Below, one piece after another: positions 11,824 through 24,500 of a DNA stretch of 64,000 nucleotides. This stretch comes from Cryptomeria japonica (taxonomy: Eukaryota; Streptophyta; Pinopsida; Cupressales; Cupressaceae): NCBI RefSeq assembly GCF_030272615.1, contig NC_081405.1:648991420-649055419 (forward strand). The letters are read 5' to 3'. Position 1 is the stretch's first letter; every line of letters begins with the position of its first letter. The notes under the pieces are model-generated. The model ran no database searches. It was not told where the DNA came from and saw only the letters and a list, made by a program, of their open reading frames with translations. The translations under genes and the position numbers were made by a program.

Positions 11824-12381
11824 TCCTATACATTTCTTTTAGGCACCTATTAATTTAAGTATTTGTTTAATTTCACTAAACTAAACAATTCACTCATTCC
11901 TAAAATTGATACACATAATACTACACAACAAAATTAGTGTATATTCATTAATCACTTTTAAAAGGTTATTACATTTACATTGTTATTTACATCCCAAATG
12001 CTCGATTTAAGAGTTGTAATCACTATCAAAGATCGGATCTTCTTTCCCTTCAAATTCAAATGAAGGTACTAGTTTAAAGCTACGGGTGGGTACACAGTTT
12101 TTCTTTGGGTCAATTGACTCAATTTTATTTACAAAAGAGCTCTCCATCTTGGCTTTTGATTTTGGTTTCTTCTTAGAAAGTATAGATGCCCTAATGGCTT
12201 CTCTTCTAGAAGTTGTCTGGATGCTTAAACCTGTCTCTCTTGATTCCTTTTTTTTGCTTATGTTAAATTTTTTGTATCAGAAGATAAAGAGAAACAAGAA
12301 TAATCATGATTTAGGTCGGTTGTTCTCCAAACTTGGACATAGACTAGGTCACGAGCCCTTTTTCATTTAATTGTTTGTATA
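11824..12381. other. Spacer up to the Tat 3' LTR, no gene
   Basis: AT-rich. An open stretch at 12086-12370 (+) has no recognisable motif. The last five bases, GTATA (12377-12381), are the left target-site duplication of the Tat complex. Confidence 0.5.
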
Positions 12382-14327
12382 TGTATGATGAAAAGTGTGG
12401 AATCTGCAAAACAAGACGCAAACAACTCAAGCACACCAATGAAACATTATGTTAGAGATCAATGAAACATAAAACATAAGTAAATGAAACAAAAGCTCTA
12501 AGCACATTATTCCTTCAAATCAAGGTGGCTCTCGGCTTGGAAGCGCACTTGATCTCTAGGATGACTACCTAAAGAATGAGGGATATATGATAAAAGATCT
12601 AAATGCAAGTGCAACTAAGATCTTAGCATAATATGGATATGAAAAACTATGATATGGTGCAAGATGATGAGATGAAAATGAAGATTATGCTAGTATGATA
12701 TGCTATCCTAACATGATAATGCTATGATAATACTAAGTTATGATAAAGAAACTAACATGCTATGATAATGCTATTATACTATGCTAACATGATAGTTCTA
12801 ATATTAAAATGCTCCTAAATGCTTAAGCTTGAAAAGCGAGGCAAATGAGACACCTTGATAACCTGCACACAAGAAAATAGCATAACCAGGATGCAAAAAC
12901 CTGGGATGATGATAATTAAGGAAATGAGATCTATTTATAGAAGAAATGGGGAGTTGGATGGTTAAGATTCAGTAATCTTCACAAGGGTTAGGATTGAATG
13001 ATCTTCAATCCATGTGAGACTTTCAACCCAATCCCATGTTGACAAGTGTCACCATGAGGAGGCTTGAGAGGAGAGATAAGGAGCATTAAATGCTTGAGGG
13101 GACATGATGGTTACCCTAGGGGGTTGGGTTAGGGTTAGGTTAATGGATATTCCTTTTATACAAGGGATAAATGAATGTGCAAGGGTTAAATGGTTACCTT
13201 AGTCAAAGAAATAAATTCTTTGAAGAGACCCATGAGTTAAAAGGATGGTTAAGTTAGAGGAAAGTCTCTAACCAAAGGTCAAAGGTGAGTTAACCGTAAA
13301 TGGTTATGTAAGAGCCTTTAATAGTTTGGAAGACTTTAGAGGTTAACCATTTAAAGACATAAAGCCTTTCATGGTTATTGAAGACTTTGGAGGTTTTTGA
13401 GAAGTGACTTTCTTTTATTTAGGAATGTGACAATGGTTAGGATAGGATTAGGTTAAATTGGAAGTGATTAGAAGAATCTAGAAGGGGTTTAGGCATTCAA
13501 GTGGATTTTGTAGGAGAATGCAAGTGGGAGGAATTTTGGGATTTTCAATTAAAATAAAATCATTTATTTCAATTAAATGGTGCAATTTGCATTTGGATAG
13601 ATATTCAAATAAATATTAAAAATGGGAATGTGAATTTTAGATTTTATTTAAATAAATATTAATTTATTTAAATGAGAAAAAGGGGGATAAAGCATTAAAT
13701 TCCTGAAGACTTTGAGGGAAACCAATAAAGGCTTAAGAAGACTCTAGAAATAAACCATTAAAGCTTTGGAGATTTTAAGGGAAGCCATTAAGTTTGAAGA
13801 CTTTAAGGGAAACCATTAAAGGCTTGAGAAGACTCTTAGAAGGAAGCCATTAAAGGATTGAAGACTTTAAGGGAAGCCATTAATGGTTTCAAGTGGGTGA
13901 GGATAAATAGGATTTTAAATAAATAATTATTTTATTTAAAATAGTGGTGCAACTTGCATTTGTAGGAAAATGCAAGTGGGTGGAGGATAAAGGTGATTTA
14001 AATAAATGTTAATTTATTTAAATGTGAGAGATGGGATTTAAATAAATGTTAATTCATTTAAATGTGAGAGAAGATTTAATTAAACAAATATGATTTATTT
14101 ATTTAATTAATGGTCTGAATTTGGTTAAGTGAATTAAATCAAATAAATTGAATAATTTATTTAATTAATAGGAGAAGAGGGTTGGGATGAATTAATTAAA
14201 TAATTTAATTAATAGTTGAGAAAGGATGAAAGATTAATTAAATGTGAATTTAATTAATAGTTGGATGAATGATAATTAAATAAATATAAAATTCATTTAA
14301 TTAGGTGGATAGAAATAGGTGTCTACA
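12382..14327 (-). repeat. 3' LTR of the Tat complex
   Basis: Minus-strand TGTAGACACC to CATACA. It matches 43392-45374 closely (about three differences in the first 50 aligned bases, plus indels such as one near 12512). The interior has degenerate repeats around CCATTAAAGG, TTGAAGACTTTAAGGG (13690-13890) and alternating AATTTAATTAAATAAA runs. Confidence 0.88.
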
Positions 14328-14341
14328 TTTTGCCCCTCTTT
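14328..14341 (-). promoter_or_regulatory. Polypurine tract next to the Tat 3' LTR
   Basis: Minus strand AAAGAGGGGCAAAA lies immediately before the LTR start TGTAGACACC. It is the plus-strand DNA priming site and fixes the orientation of the LTR as a downstream one. Confidence 0.8.
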
Positions 14342-14704
14342 AAAGTGATGTGTGTGCACACGTTGATTCAAAGAAAAATCGCCCGATATGTTGCCAAAAT
14401 TTTTGTTATGGTGTTGTTTGCCAAAATTTTCGATATGATGCCCCGGATATTGATTTGGATATTGATATTGATTGTTGGATTTGATATGATAATGATGCAA
14501 TGATGATGCCCCCTTGTGAGATGAATCGAGGAGTTATGAATTTTTGGGATTTGGATAATTGATTCATTTCTTGATTAAATACTTGATGTTGTTGATTAAC
14601 TTGATATGATCCCCCGAGAAAATATCAATTTCTTGAGTGCGTTAATGCATTCGCTCAGTTAGATGATTGATAAAATTGATTGGATTGAGTGGATTGAGTT
14701 CAAG

Positions 14705-14959
14705 TCTGGTTTCAGGAAGGATACATCCTGTGTAAGTCAAAGATAGATGATTGGGTCTGGTTTCGGGAAAGATGCATCCTATATAAGACAAAGATAGTTC
14801 AAAACATCTGGTTTCAGGAAGGATACATCCTGTATAAGACAAAGATAGATGATCGTGTCTGGTTTCAGGAAGGATACATCTTGTATAAGACAAAGATAGA
14901 TGACCTTGTCTGGTTTTAGGAAGGATACATCTTGTATAAGACAAAGATAAATGATCATA
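14705..14959. repeat. Minisatellite, five 51-bp units
   Basis: Units start at 14705, 14756, 14807, 14858 and 14909, each exactly 51 bp, beginning TCTGGTTTCAGGAAGGATAC and containing ATAAGACAAAGATAGATGA. Because 51 is a multiple of three, the minus strand stays open as a 17-residue repeat (core CILPETR). It lies in the 3' untranslated part of the Tat element. Confidence 0.9.
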
Positions 14960-15078
14960 ATCACGTCACTAATAGGATAGGTTTGTTTGCCCACCGACTT
15001 GAATATTGATTTAACTCAAAGTTTTGAATTTTGTATGGCTTTTCCCCTGATAGGATAGTTTTGATGAACCTTCCAATT

Positions 15079-15535
15079 GATAAGAGTTATTAATTTAACT
15101 CCAAGTTTGATGATTGTGTGGCTTTGCCCCTAATAGGATAGATTTGATAAGAGTTTATGATTGAAACTCACAAATGATAGCATGACCTATGTCACTGATA
15201 GGATAGGCTAAGATGATCCCTCCTGATTGATAAGAGTTTGTGATCTAAAATCTTGAATGATAGCGTGACTTTCATCACTGATAGGATAGATTTGATAAGA
15301 GTTTATGATCGAAACTCCAGATTGATAGTGTGAATTATGTCACTGATAGGATAGGCTAAGATGAACCCTCCTAATTGATAAGAGTTTATGATCGAAACTC
15401 TTGAATGATAGCGTGACTTTTGTCATTGATAGGATAGGCTATGATGAACCCTCCTGATTGATAAGAGTATGATCGAAACTCTCGAATGATAGTGTGACTT
15501 TCATCACTGATAGGTTCTCAAAGAGATTGATTAAG
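15079..15535. repeat. Tandem array with alternating 65-66 and 83-84 bp units
   Basis: GATAAGAGTTTATGATCGAA recurs at about 15079, 15145, 15229, 15294, 15377 and 15460. Each unit carries GATAGCGTGACTTTCATCAC and TGATAGGATAG. Long units add a GATGAACCCTCCTGATT segment that short units lack. Noncoding, in the Tat 3' region. Confidence 0.8.
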
Positions 15536-15796
15536 ATCTCATGTGAGCAGATAGGATAATTGATTGATTGATAGATAATTGACATTTTGTTGATATCACG
15601 TTGTAGGCAGATTTAGATGTGTTGATATTGGTGCATTCGGGAGAGCAACAGGCTGATTTGATGTGCTTATGTATGATGATGTGTAACTAATATGCAATGA
15701 TGATGATGATGTCCATGTGCAGATGATATGTATAGTGAAATACAGATGTTTTCTTGATATGATGATGCTCTTTAACATGCTTTTGAACACTTTATA

Positions 15797-15892
15797 TGAT
15801 CTGATAATGCAACTTTATGCACTTTAAATGATATGATAATGAAACTAAATGCACTTTAAATGATATGATGATGCAACTTAATGCACTTTAAA
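15797..15892. repeat. Three 32-bp direct repeats
   Basis: Units TGATATGATAATGAAACT...GCACTTTAAA begin at 15797, 15829 and 15861, with a fourth partial start near 15894. Noncoding. Confidence 0.75.
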
Positions 15893-16986
15893 ATGATATG
15901 ATAATGATATAAAGTGTACCCTCTAAGATAGGCATCCTTTCGATCAAATGTGCAGTGCTTCCTTTTTATCATCATTGAGCCTTTGATATGTTGAAAGTTA
16001 ATACAAGAAACATGATATATTTGAACCATGATGACCTGAGTATAACTTACATGATTTTTTATATTGCAAGATGACACAAGTGTCAAGGTATAATTGAACC
16101 AAGACGACCTAAGTGTTGCTTGCATAAAATAGACAAGAGTTAACCTTAGTCCAGTACAAATCCGAAATGTCTTTAGTGATATGTTACCTGATCACATCGT
16201 AAGAAAAATTTGTATAGTAGAAGGCTTCACTCCCAAACAGTAGACAAAGAAAATATCACATTCCTCCTGTGCTTCTCTTGTCTTTGAGACATTCTTGAGT
16301 TGCTTAGGAGATATGATAAGCAAAAAGATCAACAACCATAAGTAAACATGCATGCTATCTGAAATGTATTCTTCTCAAAATAAAACATCTGGAAAATAGA
16401 CCTTTTGTCCAGTTGAAATTAGTTAAAGTCTGTGATGGCTAGTCTTATTGCATTGTTGTGGTCACTTTTACTTGTTATGATCTTTGTTGTCTTGCTATGT
16501 GTTTGGTCTAATGTCTAAAATCCTCAAGGCGAAATGCCCCCAACAAGGTCAGGATTTTGCCCCTTGCTGTCGATACTACTTTGATATGGATATTTACACT
16601 GATTACCAAGCCATGGCGGGATATGATCAAGATAACTGATTTAGATAATCAAGGACAATGACTATGCTAAGTATGTCTGGGATAATGTTGCATGTATAAG
16701 TGTTTTGTGATGGCTATGGGCTTAGATTAGATGGAGCCAAAGATATGATACCAGTACTGATAGATAGAGGAGCTGCTCTATCACAAATAGTGCCTGTCGC
16801 CAAGTTTTCACCACTTGTTTTTATTGCACTTTTTGATTTGTTTTTCATTTTTCTATTTTTTTTACATTTTCTCAAATTTTTATTTTTTTTGTTTCACAAG
16901 GTGCCTGTTTGCCAGGTTTTTACCCTAGTAACGATTTTTTATTCTATTTTTTTTTGCTTTTTTGTTTGATCCATGGATTGGACGAC

Positions 16987-18070
16987 TCAAGTGTAGAATT
17001 TATTTAGATGGATGTTGTTGGTTGTTTCGTCGAGCACGTCCCCTTCTGAAGTTGACAATTGATATGCTCCTGATCCATAAGCCGATATGATGATAAATGG
17101 TCCCAACCAGTTGAGTTCAAATTTCCCTTTCTTTTCCCAATCTTGCTGATTTATGGGATTTTCTATTAAGACTAGATCACCAATTTTGAATGCCCTTGGT
17201 ATGACCTTGTGATTGCAACTTTGACACATTCATTGTTGATATGCCTTGAGATTATCAAAGGCACATTGTTGACGTTCATCTAGTAGCTCTAGCTCTTGCA
17301 TCCTGTTGACTCGATACTCTTCATCTGGAATGAGGCCTTTCAATGATACCTTGAGTGATGGAATTTCTATCTCAATAGGTAGGATAGCTTTTGATCCATA
17401 CTCCAATGAATATGGTGTAGCTCATGTGGTTGTGTAGATACTTTTTCCTGTATGCCCAAAGTGCAGGGTTAAGTTGGATATGCCAATCTTTACCGGCATC
17501 ATTCACTATCTTCTTCAGGATCTTCAGAATCGTTTTGTTTGAGGCCTCTTCTTTGCCATTCCCTTGTGGATAATATGGTGTTGAAAAATGATGTTGGATA
17601 TGGAATCGCTCACAAAGCTCTTGTACATCTCGATTCTTGAAAATTCATCCATTATCACAAATAATGGACCTAGGGATGTCGTACTGGCAAATGGGGTAAT
17701 TTATAATGAAGGAAGTTATCTATTTGTCAGTCATTGTAGTCAATAGAATTGCCTCAATCCACTTTGTGAAGTACTCAGTGGTTGTGATGATAAACTTGTG
17801 TCCATTTGATGAGGAAGGACGAATCTTTCCTACTAGGTCGAGTCCCCATTGATAGAAAGGTCATGATGTGGTGAATGGTTGTAATTCATGTGTTGGTGCA
17901 TGTATGAGATTTCTATGAATTTGGCACTTAGGGCATTTCCTAGCAAACTGATAGGACTCTTTCTCCATTGTCAGCCAATAATATCCCATCCTTAAAAGTT
18001 TCTTGGCAACAGTAGGACCACTTGAATGTGTGCCACAAATACCTTCGTGAGGCTCATGTAAGGCATAGTC
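16987..18070 (-). pseudogene. Tat integrase (decayed)
   Basis: From right to left on the minus strand: an HHCC zinc-binding segment (EPHEGICGTH, then CPKCQIH near 17930-18060), the start of the DDE core with WGLDLVGKI, and the C-terminal region at 17229-16987 with FKIGDLVLIENPIN and WLGPFII. Stops interrupt it, for example one where Trp is expected near 17870. Integrase joins element cDNA to host DNA; this copy cannot be functional. Confidence 0.8.
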
Positions 18071-18355
18071 AGATTCATTATGATCGAGGCATCGAAGAAG
18101 AGTACCATCAATACCTCAACGATAAAGTGTGTCAGCGGTTAAGGTATAGCGGGTGACTTGTAGCATAAAGTTTCATTTTTTGTTATGAGATAGGTCTAGT
18201 GGGAGGGTATTGTCTTTGAGATAGTCATAGATCTTCCCGTTTAAGGGGGAATCAGAATCGTTCAAGGAAGAGATGACTTGGGATCCTGAATTGTCATAGG
18301 CCGGGAAAAATAATTGCTCCACCATGAATTCATATTGATTTTGTTTATTTGGAAT

Positions 18356-19839
18356 CTATAGGAGTGAGGCAATAGTGGTCATTGCATCAACAACTCTATT
18401 GTCCAACCTTGGAATCTTCTCAAAGGTGATGTCCACAAAGTACATTTTGAAATCATCCACCATGCGTTTGTAGGGCATGAGCCTATCATCTTTCATCTGA
18501 TAATCATCATTGATCTGATTGATAACTAATTGAGAGTCTCCATAGACTTTCAATTCTGTGATTCTCCATTCCACAAATACTTTGATACCCATCACTAGAG
18601 CCTCATACTCAGCAATGTTATTGGTCCATGGGAACATCAACCTGTAGGATCTCAAAATTGTGTGTCCTTATAGATTAACAAATAGGATGCTAGCACCTGA
18701 TCCATGTTATGTATAGGATCCATCAAAGTATAGGGTCCATTGCTTGGGTGTGATAGTGAGCACATCCGTATCTAGAAATTCCACCTGTAGTGGGTGTTGG
18801 TCTGGGAGTGGTGCTTCTGCCAGTTGATCTGCAATTGCTTATCCTTTGATGGCTCGTTGTTCTGTGTATTGAATGTTGAACTCACTTAGGATCATAACCC
18901 ATTTTGCTAACCTCACTGTGAGAGAAGCTTTGTTGAGTAGATATTTTAGTGGGCCGATCTTTGCTAGAAATTTGATCGTGTGGGCTAGCATGTAGTGGTG
19001 AAACTTTTTAGAAGAGAACACTATTGCTAAACAAGCCTTTTTTAATGAATGTATAGCTGAGTTCATATCCATTCAAAGTCATGTTTATGTAATAGATAGC
19101 CCTTTCTTTTCCTACTAGATCTTCTTGTGCTAGCAGTGCCCCATTGACACTTCAATTGCTGATATATAGAGGATGAGTGGCTTTCTCGCTATTAGTGGTA
19201 CCAAAACTGGTGGATTCATTAGATATTGTTTGAGTTGCTAGAATGATTCTACACATTTGTCTTCCCATCTGAAAGGTACATTCTTATGAAATAGATGGTT
19301 GAATGGGAGACATTTATCGGCTAATTGAGCAATGAATCGCCTGATGGATTGTAGCCTGTCTTGAAGAGATCATAGTTGGCTAATGTTTTTAGGAGGTGGC
19401 ATCTCCATGATAGCTTGAACTTTTGTGGGATCCACCTCGATGCCTTTTTATGAGACTATGTATCCCAAAAAAATTCTAGATGTTACCCCAAAGACGCACT
19501 TCTTAGGGTTTAATCTGACATTGAATTGTTCTTGTCTTTGAAATATTTTATCCAAGATTTCTAGGTGTTCCACTCTTATGAATGATTTAGCTAGCAAATA
19601 ATCCATATAATATTCCATAAAAGTGTGCATCATGTCGTGGAAGATTGTTGTCATGGTCCTTTGATAAGTTGCACCAGCATTTTTCAAGCCAAAAGGCATG
19701 ACATTCCAGCAGTATGTACCCCACGGACATATGAATGCAATTTATCTTGATCTTCAGGAGCTATCTAAATTTGGTTGTAGCCAGAAAAACCATCCATGAG
19801 GGGTAACATAGCATGTCTTGGAGTTAGATCAACAATGGT
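18356..19839 (-). pseudogene. Tat RT C-terminal part and RNase H (decayed)
   Basis: 18655-18356 is an RNase H with NNIAEYEALVMG, VYGDSQLVI and the final RLDNRVVDAM. 19072-18839 is the RT connection (KKACLAIVFSSKKFHHYM). 19699-19448 is the RT palm/thumb region: MPFGLKNAGATYQRTM, then YMDYLLAKS in the place of the YxDD box (Y-M-D-Y, so the second Asp is lost), then NPKKCVFGV. The sequence LMDGFSGYNQI precedes it at about 19780-19800. The RT is split here: its N-terminal part continues at 27929 beyond the inserted LINE. Confidence 0.82.
19831..19839. repeat. Target-site duplication, left copy, of the LINE
   Basis: AACAATGGT, repeated at 27920-27928. Joining across the LINE restores collinearity of the Tat RT, which confirms the insertion point. 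Confidence 0.85.
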
Positions 19840-19899
19840 CATTCCCGCTTTGCAATTTCCTGCTCTACAATTTTTTGAATTTCCTGCTATGCCTGTCGT

Positions 19900-21511
19900 T
19901 TCTGTTGGGGAAGGCCAGTCCTCCCTGGACCCTGACCCCCCCGGTTGACTTGCAGATTTGTCTGGATCTGGTGCTTGTGTTGTGCACCCAAGGAGATGGG
20001 TGGGCTCCCTTAGTTATTGTTTGCAATGAGATCCTACATGAAGCCCCCTACCTTGCGAAGCTTCCTCGGGTGGCCCCCTACTTGGATTCCCCCAAAAAGG
20101 ACCCCAAGACTCAGGAGGTGGGTCCTTTTCCTGGGGAAGCTCAAGTGAACTCCTAGAAAGGTGCCCCTATTGGCAACTCCAAGTCAAAAATTCTGACGTT
20201 GCTACCAAAAGTCACTAATGGTGAGGAGGGCCTCAAGATTTGCCTCCCAAACAGTGTCATGGATAATATTGCTTCCTCCCTCCACCTTTGCTTGGTAGGA
20301 ATATTCCTAGCCTTCAGACCCACTATAGATATGGTCAGAAGATGGGCGGACTCTAGATGGAAAATCAAAGGTAGTGTCTCAGTCTCTACTATGCCTGGCG
20401 GACTCTTCCTTTTTAGATTTACTGTAGAAGAAGACTTCATCTATATTATGTCTGGTTCATGGTCTTATGGTAAGCATTGCCTGACTCTCTCCAAGTGGAA
20501 GCCGGGATTTGACCCAAGTGCAGACCTCCTTAGACTAGCACCGGTTTGGATCAGACTCTCGGGCCTCCCCCTGGAATTTTGGGACGATACCATTTTCAGG
20601 TGGATTGGTAACTCGTTTGGCCACTTTGTTGTTGTCGACAATGTGACAATGCAGAAGTCCAGACTTGTGTATACCGCCTCTGTGTGAATGTGGTTGTCAA
20701 CAACCCACTCCCTAATTTCATTGCCCTCAAATCCAAATGGGGTAAATGGACTCAATCGATTGTCTATGAGAACGCCTCCCTGTATTGTCAAAGATGTGGT
20801 AAACATGGCCATGTTATTGCGGACTGCCTGACCCCACAACCTCCGGAAGAAAAGCTAAAGGAGAAGTTGTCATCCCTGGGTATTGTTATCAGGGAGACAA
20901 CTGAGAATGGTAACCCCCTAACCCCCGACCTTCGACAACACTGTGGGTCAGACCGAGGACCTGATAGAAAAGACGAGCCCTCAAGATACCTCTGAGGAGG
21001 GTTATCCCTTCTTGGTTGGTATTCTTAACATGATAGTTACCCCTACTCCAATAAGGCTCCTACTCCCTCAAGGAGATGCTTGGGGCCGGAGCTAGAAGAG
21101 GGAGAGATCCCCCAAGCAAAGATTAAACAAGAAGGTCTCAATGTGGAGGTGACTATCAAGGAGAAGAAAGGGCTCAATACTTCCACTCTGCTAGCAAACG
21201 TGCATCTGATATCCAACTCAGTTGGAAGTTGTGGGAGAAATATTAGGAGCACTTGTGCTGGGGCCTCGCCTACCATTAGGCTTGGTCTGGACCCGACCTC
21301 CTCTTTGTCTGCTACAAGATCCTCTGGGGATATCACCACTCTATCTAATGATTGTCGCTCTGCCCTGTCTTCGTCGGTGGACAAGGAAAAGGGGGACTGG
21401 CAGGAACCAAAAAGAAAAGCTAGAGGAAATAAGAAGACGGATGTGGGAAACGACCCTAAACCAAGCAGACCCTCTAAGAGGACCCTCAAAACTAAGGTAA
21501 TGGCAAGGTAA
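19900..21511 (+). pseudogene. LINE ORF1: DUF4283-like with CCHC zinc knuckle
   Basis: Frame open from before 19900, with one TAG at 20154-20156, to 20687; it shifts there and continues 20684-20995, then 21080-21511. The DUF4283-like part includes MVRRWADSRWKIKG and WIRLSGLPLEFWDD, the signature of plant LINE ORF1 proteins. A zinc knuckle CQRCGKHGHVIADC lies at 20786-20827, followed by a low-complexity Lys/Ser-rich tail. ORF1 proteins coat the LINE RNA. The exact start is uncertain because the N-terminal 50 residues are hydrophobic and not recognised. Confidence 0.75.
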
Positions 21512-21561
21512 ATTGCTAGTGGAAGGCAATTAACCCTGGAGACAACATAGAAGGGAAAGAA

Positions 21562-24500
21562 ATGAAGTTTGTCTCATGGAACTTAAGGGGTTTAAACAAC
21601 CCCCAAAAGCAATATGCTCTTAAGCAATGCATACTTACCAATAAAGTTGATATCATCCTAATCCAAGAGGCAAAAATGAATCAACAAAATTTTTCTACGC
21701 TTGTTGATAGTTTATGGCCGGGTGTTGCCTTTCATTATGGAGAGGCGGATGGTGCCTCAGGAGGAATTGCCACCCTTTGGAATAAGAGCAAGTTGGATGG
21801 TCTTGTGGTTGGCTCTTCTCACAACTTTCTTTCCACCAGGTTCACTATGAATAACTTCTCTTGGTTATTTTTTAACATTTATGCTCCTAATAGTAGACAC
21901 TGTCGGGTTTTGATTTTAGAGAAAATCACTAACTTCCTGACTAACAATAAGGAGGACTTGTTTATGTTAGTTGGGGATTTCAACACCCCCCTTTATCCTT
22001 CTGAAAAGATAGGAGGTCTAACGGACTATAGTGAGAGCATGCTTGACTTTGTTGACTTCATCAAAAATAATGAGTTACTTGATCTTGACCTTCAAGGGAA
22101 CCCGTTCATCTAGTCTAACAATAGAAAAGGCTCCAATCTGATTCAGGTCAAGCTAGACAAGTTTATGATCTCTGCCAAGTGGAACATTGGAACTAATTCC
22201 TCGCTCTTATCTCTCCTGTGCACTATCTCTGACCACTCCTCGATCCTCCTCTCTTGGGTTGACAAGATGACCTCTGGTCCCTCACCCTTCAGGTATGATA
22301 TCATGTGGCACTCCCATCCAGACTTCAAATAATGCATACAAAACTGATGGAACTCCCCTGTTCAAGGTATGACTATGTTCAGAATTTCTAAAAAGTTGGA
22401 AATTATCAAAAGGGAGGTGAAATCCTGGAGTCTTTCTTCCTTTGGGGATATCTTCAAGAGAAAAAAGGAGGCTAAAACCAATTTGGACTGCCTCTAGAGG
22501 ACCATTATGGAGGGGACTTCCTCTAGGGATACTCATACAGAGGAGGAGGGATGGAGACACAAATAGAAAGAAATCATGAATCTTGAAGAAATTTATTGGA
22601 TGATCCAATGGTTAACTAAGGGGGACAGGAACACCTCATTCTTTCACAGATCGACCTCAAAGCATAAAAGGAGGAACACTATTCGTTCCATTCTCAATAA
22701 CAGAAATGAGGAAGTGGTGGGGAATAATGAAATTGGTAAATGGGCTTCCCTTCACTTTGCTAATGCCTACTCAAATGATAGGGTTAGGGAACTTACTGAG
22801 ATCAGTGATAAACTCTTCACTCTCATTCCTCAAGTACTAGATGAGGCTGATAATGAGCTGTTGATAAGTCGTGTGTTTGAAGAAGTTAAAGAAGTAGTTT
22901 TTGCTATGGCTGCCTTTAAGGCCCCTGGTCCTGAGGGCTTCCCCCCTGCTTTTTTCCAGGTTTTTTGGGAAACTACGAAGTATGATCTCACTAAAGCTAC
23001 CAGAGACTTCATTTTTACTGGTAAACTCTTGAAGAAGTTGAATAACACTTTCATTGTTTTGGTGCCCAAAGTTCCTGATCCGAAACTCATGACTGACTAT
23101 CGACCCATCAGCCTATGTAACTCAGTTTATAAAATTTTCTCTAAAGTTATTGTCAATAGAATCAAACCCCTCCTTGATAAATGCATCAGTCCCTCTCAAA
23201 GAGGTTTTGTTCTGGGCAGGCAGATTCTTGATGTTGTCATTACTACTCATGAGGTCATTCACTCCATGGAGAAAAGTTGCAACCCATGTATGGCTCTCAA
23301 ACTTGACATCTCTAAGGCTTATGATAAAGTTAATTGGAAATTCTTGTATGCGGTCCTTTCTAAGATGGGATTCCAAGAAGGATTTATCAATATTATCAAG
23401 GTGGCGATGGAAAGTGTTCAGTATTCGGTGATTGTCAATGGCACCCCCTGGGGCTTCTTCAAGGTTGGGAAGGGGCTACGATAGGGAGACCCTCTCTCAC
23501 CTTATTTGTTCATTATGGTAGCTAAAGTCTTGAGTAGGAATTTCTCCAATTTGATCAGGACCAATAGAATCTCGAGGGTAAAGGTTGCTTCCACTCTCCG
23601 TCCTATGGTTATGTAGCAATTTGTGGATGACACCTTCCTTTTTGGCCTATCATCTTTGATAGAGGCTAAAGAATGGAAACATTTGCTAGAAGAGTACGCT
23701 CTTGCTTCTGGTCAACTGATTAACTATTGCAAGAGCAAGGTTTACTTATTTAACATGGACAAAATTCTCCAGGGTAAACTTAGTCAAATCCTTGGATGTA
23801 GTGTTGTTGATCTCCCTAATTCCTACTTGGGTCTCCCCCTCACTACCAAGGAGGTCACCTCCCACTTTTGGGAATCAATCCTAGAAAGAATGCAAAAGAA
23901 ACTTGTTGGTTGGACTGGAAAAACTCTGAGTAGTGCGGGTAAACTCCAGCTCCTAGCGGCCTCCCTTCAAGGTGTTCCTGTCTACTTTCTCTCTCTTTTC
24001 AAGATTTCCAATTCTATGGCTGAGAAAATTGAGAGAATGCAAAGAAGATTTTTGTGGAGAGGATTGGAGGAGAAGGCCAGAATCAACTTAGTCAACTGGG
24101 AGAAGGTGTGCAAATCGAAGGTAATGGGTGGCCTTGAGATTAGAAAAATCTCTTATTTGAATAAGGCCTTGTTGACTAAAATCGGATGGATCCTTATGAA
24201 GGGAAAAAATGATTGGAGCATGATTATGAGGGCCAAGTACTTAAATCACACCCCATTCACCTCCCTCCTCTCTTACAATGAGCTCCCTCCTGGGTCTAAA
24301 ATTTGGAACAACTTTGTTAAGAACAGGAAACTTCTCAAGTAGGGTCTTAAGTGGCAAGTTGGTAATGGTGAGAAAATTAGATTTTGGGAGGACAACTAGA
24401 CTGGTGACACACCCCTTGCCTCCTCATGGTCACTCTCAAGGATTCGATTGGTTCCCTTGTGATAAACTACATCTCTCCCTCACATTGTTGGTTAAGGCTC

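Noticed and set aside
13118-13142. Telomere-like TTAGGG repeat
   Set aside because: Only one or two imperfect units (GGGTTAGGGTTAGGTT) inside an LTR, repeated in the other LTR at 44185.
16700-16969. 89-codon plus-strand ORF with hydrophobic Phe-rich tail as a membrane protein
   Set aside because: It is the complement of Tat 3' untranslated sequence with T-runs; no start context or homologue.
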